64,000 nucleotides of DNA from Paractinoplanes lichenicola (GTDB taxonomy: Bacteria; Actinomycetota; Actinomycetes; Mycobacteriales; Micromonosporaceae): the NCBI RefSeq assembly GCF_016785085.1, contig NZ_JAENHO010000003.1, positions 310,001-374,000 of the forward strand, in the 5' to 3' direction. The notes below the pieces were generated by a model that had not been told where the DNA came from, made no database searches, and worked only from the letters and a program-made list of their open reading frames with translations. A program made the position numbers and the translations under genes. Position 1 is the stretch's first letter, and every line of letters begins with the position of its first letter. Below are positions 24,972 to 33,295 of this stretch, piece after piece.

Positions 24972-25859
24972 ATGGCTGACGCACTTCTCGGCCCGGCGGA
25001 GATCCGGGAACTGGCGGCCCGGCTCGGCGTGGCCCCCACGAAGAAGCTCGGCCAGAACTTCCTGCACGATCCGAACACCATCCGGCGCATCGTGACCGCG
25101 GCCGGCCTTGTGCCCGGCGACGTCGCGCTCGAGGTCGGGCCCGGGCTCGGCTCGCTCACGCTGGGCCTGGCCGGGGCGGTGCGGCACGTGCACGCCGTCG
25201 AGATCGACCCCCGGCTCGCCGCGGCGCTGCCCGAGACGGTCACGGCCGCGCACCTGAGCGTGCACAACGCCGACGCCCTGCACGTCCGCGGCGCCGACTT
25301 CGATCCCGCGCCCACGATGCTGGTGGCCAACCTGCCCTACAACGTGGCCGTGCCCGTCGTGCTGCACCTGCTGGCCGAGCTCCCCACGCTGCGCGGCGGC
25401 CTGGTCATGGTGCAGAAAGAGGTGGCCGACCGGCTCGTCGCGGGTCCCGGTTCCAAGGTGTACGGGGTGCCCTCGGTCAAGCTGGCCTGGTATGCGGAGG
25501 CCCGCTCGGCCGGCAAGGTCCCGCCCGCGGTCTTCTGGCCGGTGCCCAATGTGGATTCGGGGCTGGTCGCCTTCACCCGGCGCACCCCTCCGGGTGACAT
25601 CGACCGGGCGGCGGTCTTCGCGGTGGTCGACGCCGCCTTCGCCCAGCGCCGCAAGACCCTGCGGGCGGCCCTCGCGGGCTGGGCCGGCGGCGCCGCCCGG
25701 GCCGAGGAGCTGCTGGTCGCGGCCGGAATCAGCCCGCAGGCCCGAGGCGAGTCGCTCACCGTGCACCAGTTCGTGGCGATCGCGGCCGCGGCCAAACTGT
25801 CGCCCGGCGGCGGTAAGCTCAGCCCGTCCGATAAGCAGCCCGAGGAGGTGGACTCATGA
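24972..25859 (+). CDS. ksgA: 16S rRNA (adenine1518/1519-N6) dimethyltransferase
   Basis: A protein of 295 aa that dimethylates two adjacent adenines of 16S rRNA helix 45 late in 30S assembly. Seen are [14 protein letters not shown] near 26-40, the SAM motif [10 protein letters not shown] near 56-66 and the catalytic NLPYNV near 118. TAGGCT lies 8 bases before the ATG (24958-24963) with no ribosome site, suggesting a leaderless transcript starting inside the tatD-ksgA gap. It overlaps the Uma2 gene by 4 bp (ATGA). Loss of KsgA gives kasugamycin resistance in other bacteria. Confidence 0.95.
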   Translation: MADALLGPAEIRELAARLGVAPTKKLGQNFLHDPNTIRRIVTAAGLVPGDVALEVGPGLGSLTLGLAGAVRHVHAVEIDPRLAAALPETVTAAHLSVHNADALHVRGADFDPAPTMLVANLPYNVAVPVVLHLLAELPTLRGGLVMVQKEVADRLVAGPGSKVYGVPSVKLAWYAEARSAGKVPPAVFWPVPNVDSGLVAFTRRTPPGDIDRAAVFAVVDAAFAQRRKTLRAALAGWAGGAARAEELLVAAGISPQARGESLTVHQFVAIAAAAKLSPGGGKLSPSDKQPEEVDS

Positions 25860-26431
25860 CCGCGCAGCCGGCAGCCCCCGCCGGGTGGTCGCCTGACCCG
25901 ATCAGGCAGCGCCGGGCCGACCACCTGCTCGAGGATGTTCTTTCCCTCCCCGACGACGCCCCCCGCGTCGAGCTCCGTGACGGAGTCATGATCGTGGTCC
26001 CCTCACCGACGCTCGGCCACCAGAACATTGGAAACCTCCTGTGGCTGTGGTTCCGGCAGAACGCGCCGGGAGAGTTCACCGCGGGCACCGCAGTAGGTGT
26101 GGCCGTGACTCTGCAGGACAGCCTGGAGCCGGACGTCCTGCTCCTTCATCAGCCCGTAAATATGAGCAACCACTTCTTTCTGCCCACGCAGGTCGCCATC
26201 GCTGTCGAGATCGTCTCGCCCGGCACGAAACGCCGGGACCGGTTCGACAAGCCCTCCGAATATGCGGCGCTGGGCATCCCCCATTTCTGGCGTATCGAAC
26301 AGGGCCCGATCCACGTGCATGCGTACGACCTTGTCAACGACAGGTACGAGCCCGCTGGTGACTCGGACACCGAGCTGGTGCTGAATGCCCCGTTCGAGAT
26401 CAAGCTGCCGATTCGGGACATCACTCCGTGA
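25856..26431 (+). CDS. Uma2 family (DUF820) PD-(D/E)XK nuclease-like protein
   Basis: A protein of 191 aa. The core follows the Uma2 pattern: [18 protein letters not shown] (Glu near 40), LEPDVLLL (catalytic Asp near 92), [17 protein letters not shown] (Glu near 119 and Lys in an E-x(n)-K arrangement), then [18 protein letters not shown]. The residues for a metal-dependent nuclease are thus present. Uma2 genes are abundant in cyanobacteria and actinobacteria and their role is unclear. It is locked in an operon by 4-bp overlaps with ksgA upstream and ispE downstream, which is unusual for a mobile-type nuclease family. Confidence 0.88.
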   Translation: MTAQPAAPAGWSPDPIRQRRADHLLEDVLSLPDDAPRVELRDGVMIVVPSPTLGHQNIGNLLWLWFRQNAPGEFTAGTAVGVAVTLQDSLEPDVLLLHQPVNMSNHFFLPTQVAIAVEIVSPGTKRRDRFDKPSEYAALGIPHFWRIEQGPIHVHAYDLVNDRYEPAGDSDTELVLNAPFEIKLPIRDITP

Positions 26432-27375
26432 CCGAAGCCTGGGGACCGGACGACGACGAGCCGCGCCGGCACCATGGACCGGTCCGGGTCCGGGTGCCTG
26501 CGAAGATCAATCTGCATCTCGGTGTGGGTCCGTTGCGGGAGGACGGGTTCCACGAGCTGAACACCGTCTATCACGCGATCAGCCTGTTCGACGAGATCAC
26601 CGCCCGGGCGGGTGACACCCTCACCCTGACCATGGAGGGCGAGGGCACCGGCACGCTCGCGCTCGACGAGAGCAATCTGATCATCCGGGCCGCCCGCGCG
26701 CTCGCGGCTCGCGCCCGCGTGCCGGCCTACGCCCGGCTGCACCTGCGCAAGACGATCCCGCTCGCGGGCGGGCTGGCCGGGGGCAGCGCTGACGCCGCGG
26801 CCACCCTGCTCGCCTGCGACCTGCTGTGGGGCACCGGCCTCACGCGCGAGGAACTGGCCGAGGTGGGCGCCACGCTCGGCTCCGACGTGCCGTTCCTGCT
26901 GCACGGGGGCACCGCCCTGGGCACGGGCCACGGCGAGGCGATCAGTCCGATCCTGGCCCGGCCGACCACGTGGCACTGGGTGGTCGCGATAGCCGACGGC
27001 GGCCTGTCCACCCCCGAGGTCTATCGCAAGCTCGACGAGCTGCGCGACGGGTCCTGGCCGCCCAAGGCGCTGGGCGACGCCGACGAGCTGATGGCCGCCC
27101 TGCGCCAGCGCGACCCCGAGGTGCTCGGTGCCGCGCTCGGCAACGACCTGCAGCCGGCCGCCCTCGCGCTGCGGCCCGAGCTGGCCGACGTGCTCAAGTG
27201 CGGCAGCGAGGCGGGCGCGGTCACCGGGCTCGTCTCCGGCTCCGGCCCCACCTGTGTGTTCCTGGCCACCGACGCGGCGCACGCGGGCCGGGTCGCGGCC
27301 GGGCTGAACGCGGCCGGGGTGTGCCGCGAGGCGGTCACCGCCCGGGGCCCGATGCCCGGCGCGCGGGTAACGTAG
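26428..27375 (+). CDS. ispE: 4-diphosphocytidyl-2-C-methyl-D-erythritol kinase
   Basis: A protein of 315 aa, GHMP kinase superfamily; phosphorylates CDP-ME in the MEP isoprenoid pathway. Seen are the substrate motif RVPAKINLHLGVGP near 17-30, the ATP loop PLAGGLAGGSADAAATLL near 110-128 and the C-terminal GSGPTCVF. The GTG start overlaps the Uma2 stop (GTGA). Only 7 bp separate it from the downstream ABC-F gene, so ksgA, uma2, ispE and the ABC-F gene probably form one operon. Confidence 0.95.
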   Translation: MTEAWGPDDDEPRRHHGPVRVRVPAKINLHLGVGPLREDGFHELNTVYHAISLFDEITARAGDTLTLTMEGEGTGTLALDESNLIIRAARALAARARVPAYARLHLRKTIPLAGGLAGGSADAAATLLACDLLWGTGLTREELAEVGATLGSDVPFLLHGGTALGTGHGEAISPILARPTTWHWVVAIADGGLSTPEVYRKLDELRDGSWPPKALGDADELMAALRQRDPEVLGAALGNDLQPAALALRPELADVLKCGSEAGAVTGLVSGSGPTCVFLATDAAHAGRVAAGLNAAGVCREAVTARGPMPGARVT

Positions 27376-27382
27376 AGCCATC

Positions 27383-29167
27383 GTGGCGAACATCATCAAC
27401 CTGGACCGGGTCAACAAGGGTTACGGCGCCGCCGGTCAGCTGCTCACCGACGTCTCTCTCGGGCTCGACGACGACGCCCGCATCGGCATCGTCGGCCTCA
27501 ACGGCGCCGGCAAGTCGACCCTCCTGCGGCTGCTGGCCAAGAGCGAGGAGCCCGACTCGGGCCGGGTCACCCATCGGCGCGACCTGCGGGTCGCCACCCT
27601 GCCCCAGACCTTCAACCTGGCCGCCGAGCTGACCGTGCGCGACGTCGTGCTCGGCACGGCCTGGCTGGCCGAGGGCATGGGGGCCGAGCACGAGTGGGCC
27701 GGTGACGCCGGGGTGCGCGCCATCCTCGACGGTCTCGGCATGCCCCACCTGGGCCTCGACACCCCGGTCGGCCCGATGTCGGGTGGCGAGCGCCGCCGGG
27801 TGGCGCTCGCGGCCCTGCTCGTACGGGAAAGCGATCTTTTGATCCTCGACGAGCCGACCAACCACCTCGATGTGGCCGGTGTCGACTGGCTCGCCCGCCA
27901 CCTGCTGACCCGGCGCGGCGCGCTGATCGTCGTCACGCACGACCGCTGGTTCCTCGACGCCGTCTGCACCGCCACGTGGGAGGTCGTCGACGAGCAGGTC
28001 CACGCCTATGAGGGCGGCTATGCGGCCTGGACGCTGTCGCGGGCCGAGCGTCAGCGGGTGGCCGCCGTCGTCGAGGCCCGCCGGCAGAATCTGCTCCGTA
28101 AGGAGATCGCCTGGCTGCGCCGCGGCCCGCCCGCCCGCACCTCCAAGCCCCAGTTCCGCATCGACGCGGCGAACGCCCTGATCGCCGACGTGCCCCCGGT
28201 GCGTGACAAGGTCAGCCTGCAGCGCCTGGCCACCTCGCGCCTGGGCAAGCAGGTCTACGACCTCGAGGACGTCAAGCTGCAGGCTGGGCCCAAGACGATC
28301 TTCGAGGGGCTGACCTGGCAGGTGGGTCCGGGTGACCGGTTCGCCATCCTGGGCGCCAACGGGGCCGGCAAGACCACCCTGCTGCGGCTGCTGGCCGGGG
28401 TCACCACGCCCGACGGCGGCCGCCTGGTCACCGGCTCGACCGTGCGCGCGGCGTTCCTGTCGCAGGAGCTCAAGGAGCTGCCCGGCGACCTGCGCCTGCT
28501 CGAGGCGGTCGAAGAGGTGGCCAAGCGGGTCAAGCTGGGCGACCGCGAGCTCTCCGCGGGTCAGCTGGCCGAGGTGTTCGGCTTCACCGACAAGCGCATC
28601 TGGACCCCGGTCAGCGATCTCTCGGGTGGCGAGCGGCGCCGGTTGCAGCTGTTGCGCCTGCTGGCCACCGAGCCCAACGTGCTGCTGCTCGACGAGCCGA
28701 CCAACGACCTCGACACCGACACGCTGGCCGCGCTCGAGGACCTGCTCGACTCGTGGCCGGGCACGATGATCGTCGCCAGCCACGACCGTTACCTGGTCGA
28801 GCGGGTCACCGACACGGCGTACGGGATGTTCGGCGACGGTCGCCTCGTGCACCTGCCCGGCGGCATCGACGAATACCTCGCGCGCGCTTCGTCCGGCCAG
28901 GAGCAGACCCTTTCCCCCGTACGGGAGGAGAAGCCCGGCCTGTCCGCGGGTGACCTGCGCCAGGCCCGCAAGGATCTGACCCGGCTCGAGCGGCAGATCG
29001 CCAAGCTCGACGAGCGCGAAGTCAAGATCAACGAGAAGCTGGCCCAGCATGGCAGCGACTACGACAAGATCATGGAGCTGGACGCGCAGCTCAAGGCCGT
29101 ACGGCAGGAGCGGGCCGAGGTCGAGGAGGCCTGGCTGGAGCTGGCCGAGCAGGTGCCCGGAAACTGA
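27383..29167 (+). CDS. ABC-F family ATPase, Uup-like
   Basis: A protein of 594 aa with two ABC domains and no membrane segments. Walker A motifs are GLNGAGKST near 37 and GANGAGKTT near 330; signature motifs MSGGERRR and LSGGERRR and Walker B LLILDEPTNHLD and VLLLDEPTNDLD are intact. The inter-domain linker has WLRRGPPARTSKP, typical of Uup, and the C-terminal 80 residues form a charged coiled coil. ABC-F proteins act on the ribosome as translation factors; Uup-type members also affect DNA transposon excision. No antibiotic-resistance context is seen. The GTG start is 7 bp after ispE. Confidence 0.9.
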   Translation: MANIINLDRVNKGYGAAGQLLTDVSLGLDDDARIGIVGLNGAGKSTLLRLLAKSEEPDSGRVTHRRDLRVATLPQTFNLAAELTVRDVVLGTAWLAEGMGAEHEWAGDAGVRAILDGLGMPHLGLDTPVGPMSGGERRRVALAALLVRESDLLILDEPTNHLDVAGVDWLARHLLTRRGALIVVTHDRWFLDAVCTATWEVVDEQVHAYEGGYAAWTLSRAERQRVAAVVEARRQNLLRKEIAWLRRGPPARTSKPQFRIDAANALIADVPPVRDKVSLQRLATSRLGKQVYDLEDVKLQAGPKTIFEGLTWQVGPGDRFAILGANGAGKTTLLRLLAGVTTPDGGRLVTGSTVRAAFLSQELKELPGDLRLLEAVEEVAKRVKLGDRELSAGQLAEVFGFTDKRIWTPVSDLSGGERRRLQLLRLLATEPNVLLLDEPTNDLDTDTLAALEDLLDSWPGTMIVASHDRYLVERVTDTAYGMFGDGRLVHLPGGIDEYLARASSGQEQTLSPVREEKPGLSAGDLRQARKDLTRLERQIAKLDEREVKINEKLAQHGSDYDKIMELDAQLKAVRQERAEVEEAWLELAEQVPGN

Positions 29168-29246
29168 TCCGGGGGGTGTGCCTGCGCCGCTTGGGGGCAA
29201 TACGCGAGAATCGGCGGGACAACACCTGACCTTGGAGACGGACACC

Positions 29247-29708
29247 ATGGCGCACACCCCGGTCAACCACCCGCTACGGCCTCTCTATCGCGCGCTCAGC
29301 CTCATCGCGGGCGCGTACCTGGTCGTCTTCGGCGTGATCGGCATGATTCAGACGTCCGGCGAGAGCTTTACCGGCGTGACCGGCGTGCGGGTCCTCGGCC
29401 AGGAGAGCAACATGCTGTGGTCGATCCTCGCGCTGATCGTCGGCATCGTCGTGGTCGCCGCGGGCGCGATGGGCCGCAACCTCGACGTCGCGGCGGGCAA
29501 ATACCTCGGCTGGACCCTGCTGGTGATCGGCAGCTACGAGCTGGCCACCAACCGCACCGACGCCAACCTCTTCGGTTTCAGCATGGCCACCGTCGTGGTG
29601 ACGTATCTGGTCGGTCTGATCCTCATCCTGTCCAGCCTGTACGGCAAGGTCGCGCCGCAGTCCCAGGCCGGCGCGCCGCGGCAGGTGCGGGAGGGCCGGC
29701 CCGCCTGA
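29247..29708 (+). CDS. DUF4383 membrane protein (first of a tandem pair)
   Basis: A protein of 153 aa with four predicted TMs and the DUF4383 opening MAHTPVNHPLRPLYRALS. It carries TDANLFGFSM near residue 112, a phrase also present in its neighbour as TDANVLNFSM. GGAG lies 9 bases before the ATG. The stop overlaps the start of the next, paralogous gene (TGATG). Function unknown; inner-membrane location is inferred. Confidence 0.85.
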   Translation: MAHTPVNHPLRPLYRALSLIAGAYLVVFGVIGMIQTSGESFTGVTGVRVLGQESNMLWSILALIVGIVVVAAGAMGRNLDVAAGKYLGWTLLVIGSYELATNRTDANLFGFSMATVVVTYLVGLILILSSLYGKVAPQSQAGAPRQVREGRPA

Positions 29709-30148
29709 TGGCGCACTACCCCCTCAACCACCCCCTGCGTCCCCTCTATCGCACGCTCGCCTTCCTCGCCGCGGCCTACCTGACGCTCTTCGGCGCCATC
29801 GGCCTCGGCGTGACGGCGGGTGACCCGTTCTTCCACCGCGGCGCCGACTGGGTGCTCGGGCTGCGCACCAATCCGGCCACGGCCTGGGTCAGCCTGCTGC
29901 TGGGCCTGGCGCTGCTGGTCGCCGTGGTGGTCGGCCGCAACCTCTATCACCAGGTCACGCTCGTGCTGGGCTGGGTGCTGGCGGGGCTCGCCATGATCGT
30001 CATGGCCGTCCTCCAGACCGACGCCAACGTCCTCAACTTCTCGATGATCAACGTTGTGGTGCTGGCCGGGCTCGGACTGGTCGTCATCACCGCCGGCCTC
30101 TACGGCAAGATCGGCGACTCGGCCGACGCCCCGCAGGTCGCCCGCTAG
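29708..30148 (+). CDS. DUF4383 membrane protein (second of a tandem pair)
   Basis: A protein of 146 aa with four predicted TMs. The N-terminus MAHYPLNHPLRPLYRTLAF is nearly identical to that of the upstream gene while the middle has diverged, which indicates an old tandem duplication. It is translationally coupled to the first copy by a TGATG overlap. The 3' end overlaps the stop codon of the convergent TetR gene by 4 bp. The two proteins may form a hetero-oligomer; that is inference. Confidence 0.85.
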   Translation: MAHYPLNHPLRPLYRTLAFLAAAYLTLFGAIGLGVTAGDPFFHRGADWVLGLRTNPATAWVSLLLGLALLVAVVVGRNLYHQVTLVLGWVLAGLAMIVMAVLQTDANVLNFSMINVVVLAGLGLVVITAGLYGKIGDSADAPQVAR

Positions 30149-30816
30149 CGCGTCTTCCTGGTCAGCAGGGTGGGCTTCGCCTCGAGGTGGGACAGGCCGT
30201 TCCACGCCAGGTTGACCAGGTGGGCGGCGACTGTCTCCTTCTTGGGCTTGCGCGCCTCCCGCCACCACTGGCCGACCAGCGCCACCATGCCCACCAGCGC
30301 CTGCGAATAGAGCTCGGCCAGCTTGGGGTCGAGCCCGCGCGCCTTGAACTCGGCGCCCAGGATGTGCTCGACCTGGTGGGCCACGTCGTTCATCACGCTC
30401 GAGAACGTGCCCGCGGGCGACAGCACCGGCGACTCGCGGGCCAGCACCCGGAAGCCGTGCGGCTCCTCCTCGATATAGCCGAGCAGCGCCAGCGCCGCCT
30501 GCTCGAGCAGCTCGCGCGGGTGCCCGGCAGTCAGCGCGGCGGCGATCCGGTCGAGCAGGGCGCGGACCTCGCGGTCGACGACCACCGCGTAGAGGCCCTC
30601 CTTGCCGCCGAAGTGCTCGTAGACCACCGGCTTGGACACCTTGGCCCGGGCGGCGACCTCTTCCACGCTGGTCGCGTCGAAGCCCCGTTCGGCGAAGAGC
30701 TGACGGCCGATCGCGATCAACTGCTCACGGCGCTGCGCGGCCGACATGCGGACCCGGGGGGTTGTCGCGGGTCGCGTGCGTCGCTGTCGGCCCGTGGCGC
30801 CGTCTGGATCCGTCAC
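30145..30816 (-). CDS. TetR family transcriptional regulator
   Basis: A protein of 223 aa. The TetR_N helix-turn-helix spans about 28-75 (RREQLIAIGRQLFAERGF, then SVEEVAARAKVSKPVVYEHF). The ligand domain is of the type found in actinobacterial regulators with a C-terminal helical hairpin. The GTG start at 30816 gives VTDPDGATGRQRR; CAAGAT lies 6 bases upstream and no ribosome site is seen, so it may be leaderless. Targets are unknown; the tail-to-tail DUF4383 pair is not an obvious target. Confidence 0.88.
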   Translation of the reverse strand: MTDPDGATGRQRRTRPATTPRVRMSAAQRREQLIAIGRQLFAERGFDATSVEEVAARAKVSKPVVYEHFGGKEGLYAVVVDREVRALLDRIAAALTAGHPRELLEQAALALLGYIEEEPHGFRVLARESPVLSPAGTFSSVMNDVAHQVEHILGAEFKARGLDPKLAELYSQALVGMVALVGQWWREARKPKKETVAAHLVNLAWNGLSHLEAKPTLLTRKTR

Positions 30817-30949
30817 CCGGCCATCTTGCCAGCTCTGTCCTGATCCCATCGCCCCGCAACGGTGATCACGCCGTGGGCAGCTTCGCGCTGTTTCAGGCGA
30901 TTGAAGGTGGCACATCTACAGACTTACAACCCGGCGTCTCGATGTGCTT

Positions 30950-30961
30950 ATGTAGGTACAT
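30950..30961. promoter_or_regulatory. Palindrome upstream of two small genes
   Basis: ATGTAGGTACAT is a 5-bp inverted repeat with a 2-bp centre, inside an AT-rich patch 30 bp ahead of the first small gene. It resembles operators of GntR-type regulators (TGTA...TACA). It may overlap the promoter. Confidence 0.4.
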
Positions 30962-30990
30962 GGTGATGAACGACGTCATGGGGTGGCGTA

Positions 30991-31179
30991 ATGATGACTC
31001 CAGATGAACGAGACAGGGCGCAGCTCAAGCGGATGGAGTTCTTCGAGCAGTCCGAGAATGACCGCCTGATGATTCAGCGCTATCGCGAGAACGAGTGGTT
31101 CTACATCGACAGGCTGGTGGACGTTGCCCGTAATATCGGGAGACTAGACGAGCGACTAGGGGATAGCGATGAATCTTGA
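30991..31179 (+). CDS. Small charged protein, unknown function
   Basis: A protein of 62 aa, helical and charged (RDRAQLKRMEFFEQSENDR, then YRENEWFYIDRLVDVARNI). There are two adjacent ATGs (30991 and 30994) behind GGGGTGG. Its G+C is lower than its neighbours. The last 11 bp overlap the next small gene. No family is recognised. It could be an accessory gene pair introduced near the tRNA-Gln. Confidence 0.6.
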   Translation: MMTPDERDRAQLKRMEFFEQSENDRLMIQRYRENEWFYIDRLVDVARNIGRLDERLGDSDES

Positions 31180-31351
31180 AGAGGTTCGTGCTCAGTTGCA
31201 TGAGCACGCCCGCCAGTCTCAGGAAGAAACAGCCCAGATCTACGACCGGCTAGCTGCGATGGCCCGTCGCCAAGGTGATGAGCGGGCGGCGCTCGGCTAC
31301 GAACGAGAAGCTGCGCAGGAGCGGGCCAAGCCCTTGCCGAACGCGGCCTGA
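31169..31351 (+). CDS. Small helical protein, unknown function
   Basis: A protein of 60 aa (MNLEEVRAQLHEHARQSQEE..., highly charged helix throughout, no TM). The ATG has AGGGGA 5 bases upstream. It overlaps the preceding small gene by 11 bp, so the two are probably translated together. A terminator follows 12 bp after the stop. No family is recognised. Confidence 0.6.
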   Translation: MNLEEVRAQLHEHARQSQEETAQIYDRLAAMARRQGDERAALGYEREAAQERAKPLPNAA

Positions 31352-31363
31352 CGCCTCTTCTCC

Positions 31364-31400
31364 GGTGAGCCCCTGCCGTGTGCTGCGGTGAGGGCTCACC
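31364..31400 (+). terminator. Terminator after the small gene pair
   Basis: GGTGAGCCC (31364-31372) and GGGCTCACC (31392-31400) form a perfect 9-bp stem with a 19-nt loop. There is no T tract. It separates the small genes from tRNA-Gln, whose probable -10 is TAAGAT at 31427-31432. Confidence 0.55.
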
Positions 31401-31474
31401 GCCGAAACGGGTTGACCCGGTGCCGCTAAGATGTGACCGGTGGGCATGGCCCGTGAGGGAGATGTCCGTGATGG

Positions 31475-31545
31475 TCCCGGATCGTCTAATGGTAGGACCG
31501 CGGCTTTTGGTGCCGTTTATAGGGGTTCGAATCCTCTTCCGGGAG
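31475..31545 (+). tRNA. tRNA-Gln (anticodon UUG)
   Basis: A cloverleaf of 71 nt. The acceptor TCCCGGA pairs with TCCGGGA, the D stem is GTCT/GGAC, and the anticodon stem GCGGC/GCCGT encloses TTTTGGT, giving TTG (reads CAA). The T arm is AGGGG/CCTCT around TTCGAAT, and the discriminator is G. CCA is not encoded. Confidence 0.95.
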
Positions 31546-31611
31546 CAGTCTGTCTGCGGCTGAGTCGTCGCCGCCTCTTCTGAGTGACCGCTGCGAACAC
31601 TGGAGTACCGC

Positions 31612-33072
31612 GTGAGTCAGGCCCCTCGTCGTACCGTCGTCGTCCTCGCTGCCGGAGAGGGCAAGCGGATGAAGTCCGCCACGCCCAAGGTGCTGCACCC
31701 CATGCTCGGGCGCACGCTGCTCGGGCACGTGCTCACCGCCTCGGGTTCGGCCGGCGCCGAGCAGACGATCGTGGTAGTGGGGCACAAGGCCGACCAGGTC
31801 GAGGCCCACCTGGCCGAGGTCGCGCCGGCCGCCACGCCGGTGCTGCAGGCCCAGCAGAACGGCACCGGTCACGCCGTCCGGATCGCGCTCGAGGCCGTGA
31901 CCGAGACGGCCGGCACCGTGGTCGTGCTCAACGGTGACGTGCCGCTGCTGCGGGCCGAGACGGTGGCGAGCCTGATCGAGGCGCACGAGTCGGGCGCGCG
32001 CGGCGCGACGGTGCTGGCGGCCGAGGTCGCCAACCCGACCGGCCTGGGCCGGATCGTGCGGGACGGCGCCGGCAACCTCGAGAAGATCGTCGAGGAGCGG
32101 GACGCGTCGGCCGAGGTGCGGGCGATCCGCGAGATCAACGCCGGCATCTACGCGTTCGACCTGGTGTCGCTGCGCGAGGCGCTCTCGAAGCTGTCGACCG
32201 ACAACGACCAGGGCGAGGAATACCTGACCGACGTCTTCGGGATCATGGCCGCGGTGGGTCACCCGGTCGGGGTCTTCGTGGCGCCGGACGCCGACGAGAC
32301 GCTGGGCTGCAACGACCGGGCCGAGCTGGCCAAGCTGCGGGCGCTGCTGCGCGACCGGGTCAACGAGGCCTGGATGCGTACGGGCGTCTCGATCCTCGAC
32401 CCGTCGACCACCTGGATCGACGTCACTGTGGCGCTGGAGCCGGACGCCGAGATCGACCAGAACTCGCAGCTGCTGGGCTCGACCACGGTCGGCGCGGGCG
32501 CGATCGTCGGGCCGGACACGACGCTGATCGACAGCACGGTCGGCGCGGGCGCGGTGGTGCTGCGGACGCACTCGATCGGCGCCGAGATCGGGCCGGAGGC
32601 GACCGTCGGGCCGTTCTCGTTCCTGCGCCCGGGCACGCGACTCGGTCGCAAGGCCAAGGTCGGCGGCTTCGTCGAGACCAAGAACGCCGAGCTGGGCGAC
32701 GGCGCGAAGGTGCCGCATCTGTCGTATGTGGGCGACGCCTCGATCGGGGCCAAGGCCAACATCGGCGCCGGCACGATCTTCGCCAACTACGACGGCGTCA
32801 ACAAGCACCGCACCACGGTGGGCGAGGCCGCGTTCGTCGGCTCCGACACCGTGCTCATCGCGCCGGTCGAGATCGAGCCGGGGGCGTACGTAGCCGCCGG
32901 CAGCGCCATCCAGAAGGGCGTGCCCGCGGGCAGCCTCGGCGTGACGCGGGCGCCGCAACGCAACGTCGAGGGCTGGGTCGCGCGCAAGCGGGCCGGCACG
33001 GTCTCGGCTGCCGCGGCCGAGAAGGCGATCGCCAAGAAGGCCGAAGGCGGCGAGGTAACCAGCGCGGAGTGA
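31612..33072 (+). CDS. glmU: Bifunctional GlcNAc-1-P uridyltransferase / GlcN-1-P acetyltransferase
   Basis: A protein of 486 aa that makes UDP-GlcNAc for peptidoglycan. The N-terminal pyrophosphorylase domain has LAAGEGKRMKSATPKVLHPM near 12-31 and NGDVPLL near 105. The C-terminal left-handed beta-helix carries the acetyltransferase site (KVPHLSYVGDASIG, then GAGTIFANYDG near 385-395). A short Lys/Ala-rich tail follows. The GTG start has GGAG with a 6-base spacer. It is upstream of prs as in other actinobacteria. Confidence 0.96.
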   Translation: MSQAPRRTVVVLAAGEGKRMKSATPKVLHPMLGRTLLGHVLTASGSAGAEQTIVVVGHKADQVEAHLAEVAPAATPVLQAQQNGTGHAVRIALEAVTETAGTVVVLNGDVPLLRAETVASLIEAHESGARGATVLAAEVANPTGLGRIVRDGAGNLEKIVEERDASAEVRAIREINAGIYAFDLVSLREALSKLSTDNDQGEEYLTDVFGIMAAVGHPVGVFVAPDADETLGCNDRAELAKLRALLRDRVNEAWMRTGVSILDPSTTWIDVTVALEPDAEIDQNSQLLGSTTVGAGAIVGPDTTLIDSTVGAGAVVLRTHSIGAEIGPEATVGPFSFLRPGTRLGRKAKVGGFVETKNAELGDGAKVPHLSYVGDASIGAKANIGAGTIFANYDGVNKHRTTVGEAAFVGSDTVLIAPVEIEPGAYVAAGSAIQKGVPAGSLGVTRAPQRNVEGWVARKRAGTVSAAAAEKAIAKKAEGGEVTSAE

Positions 33073-33295
33073 CGGGTTGGGGTTAGCTGGAGGTGGACGC
33101 AAGGCCACTGCCGGGTATCCGACAGCGGCGTGCCGAGGCCGATGGCCGGTGGGGTGACCGTCCCTGAGCTGGAATGTTCCGGCGGGGGTGAGGCATCCCA
33201 CGCGGTGGCCTCGGAACGTGGCGGCGGAGTAGCCGCGGGGGATACTTCACTCCGATTGATCCCCACCCCCTCGATCCAACGGGAGTAGCGAGCCG

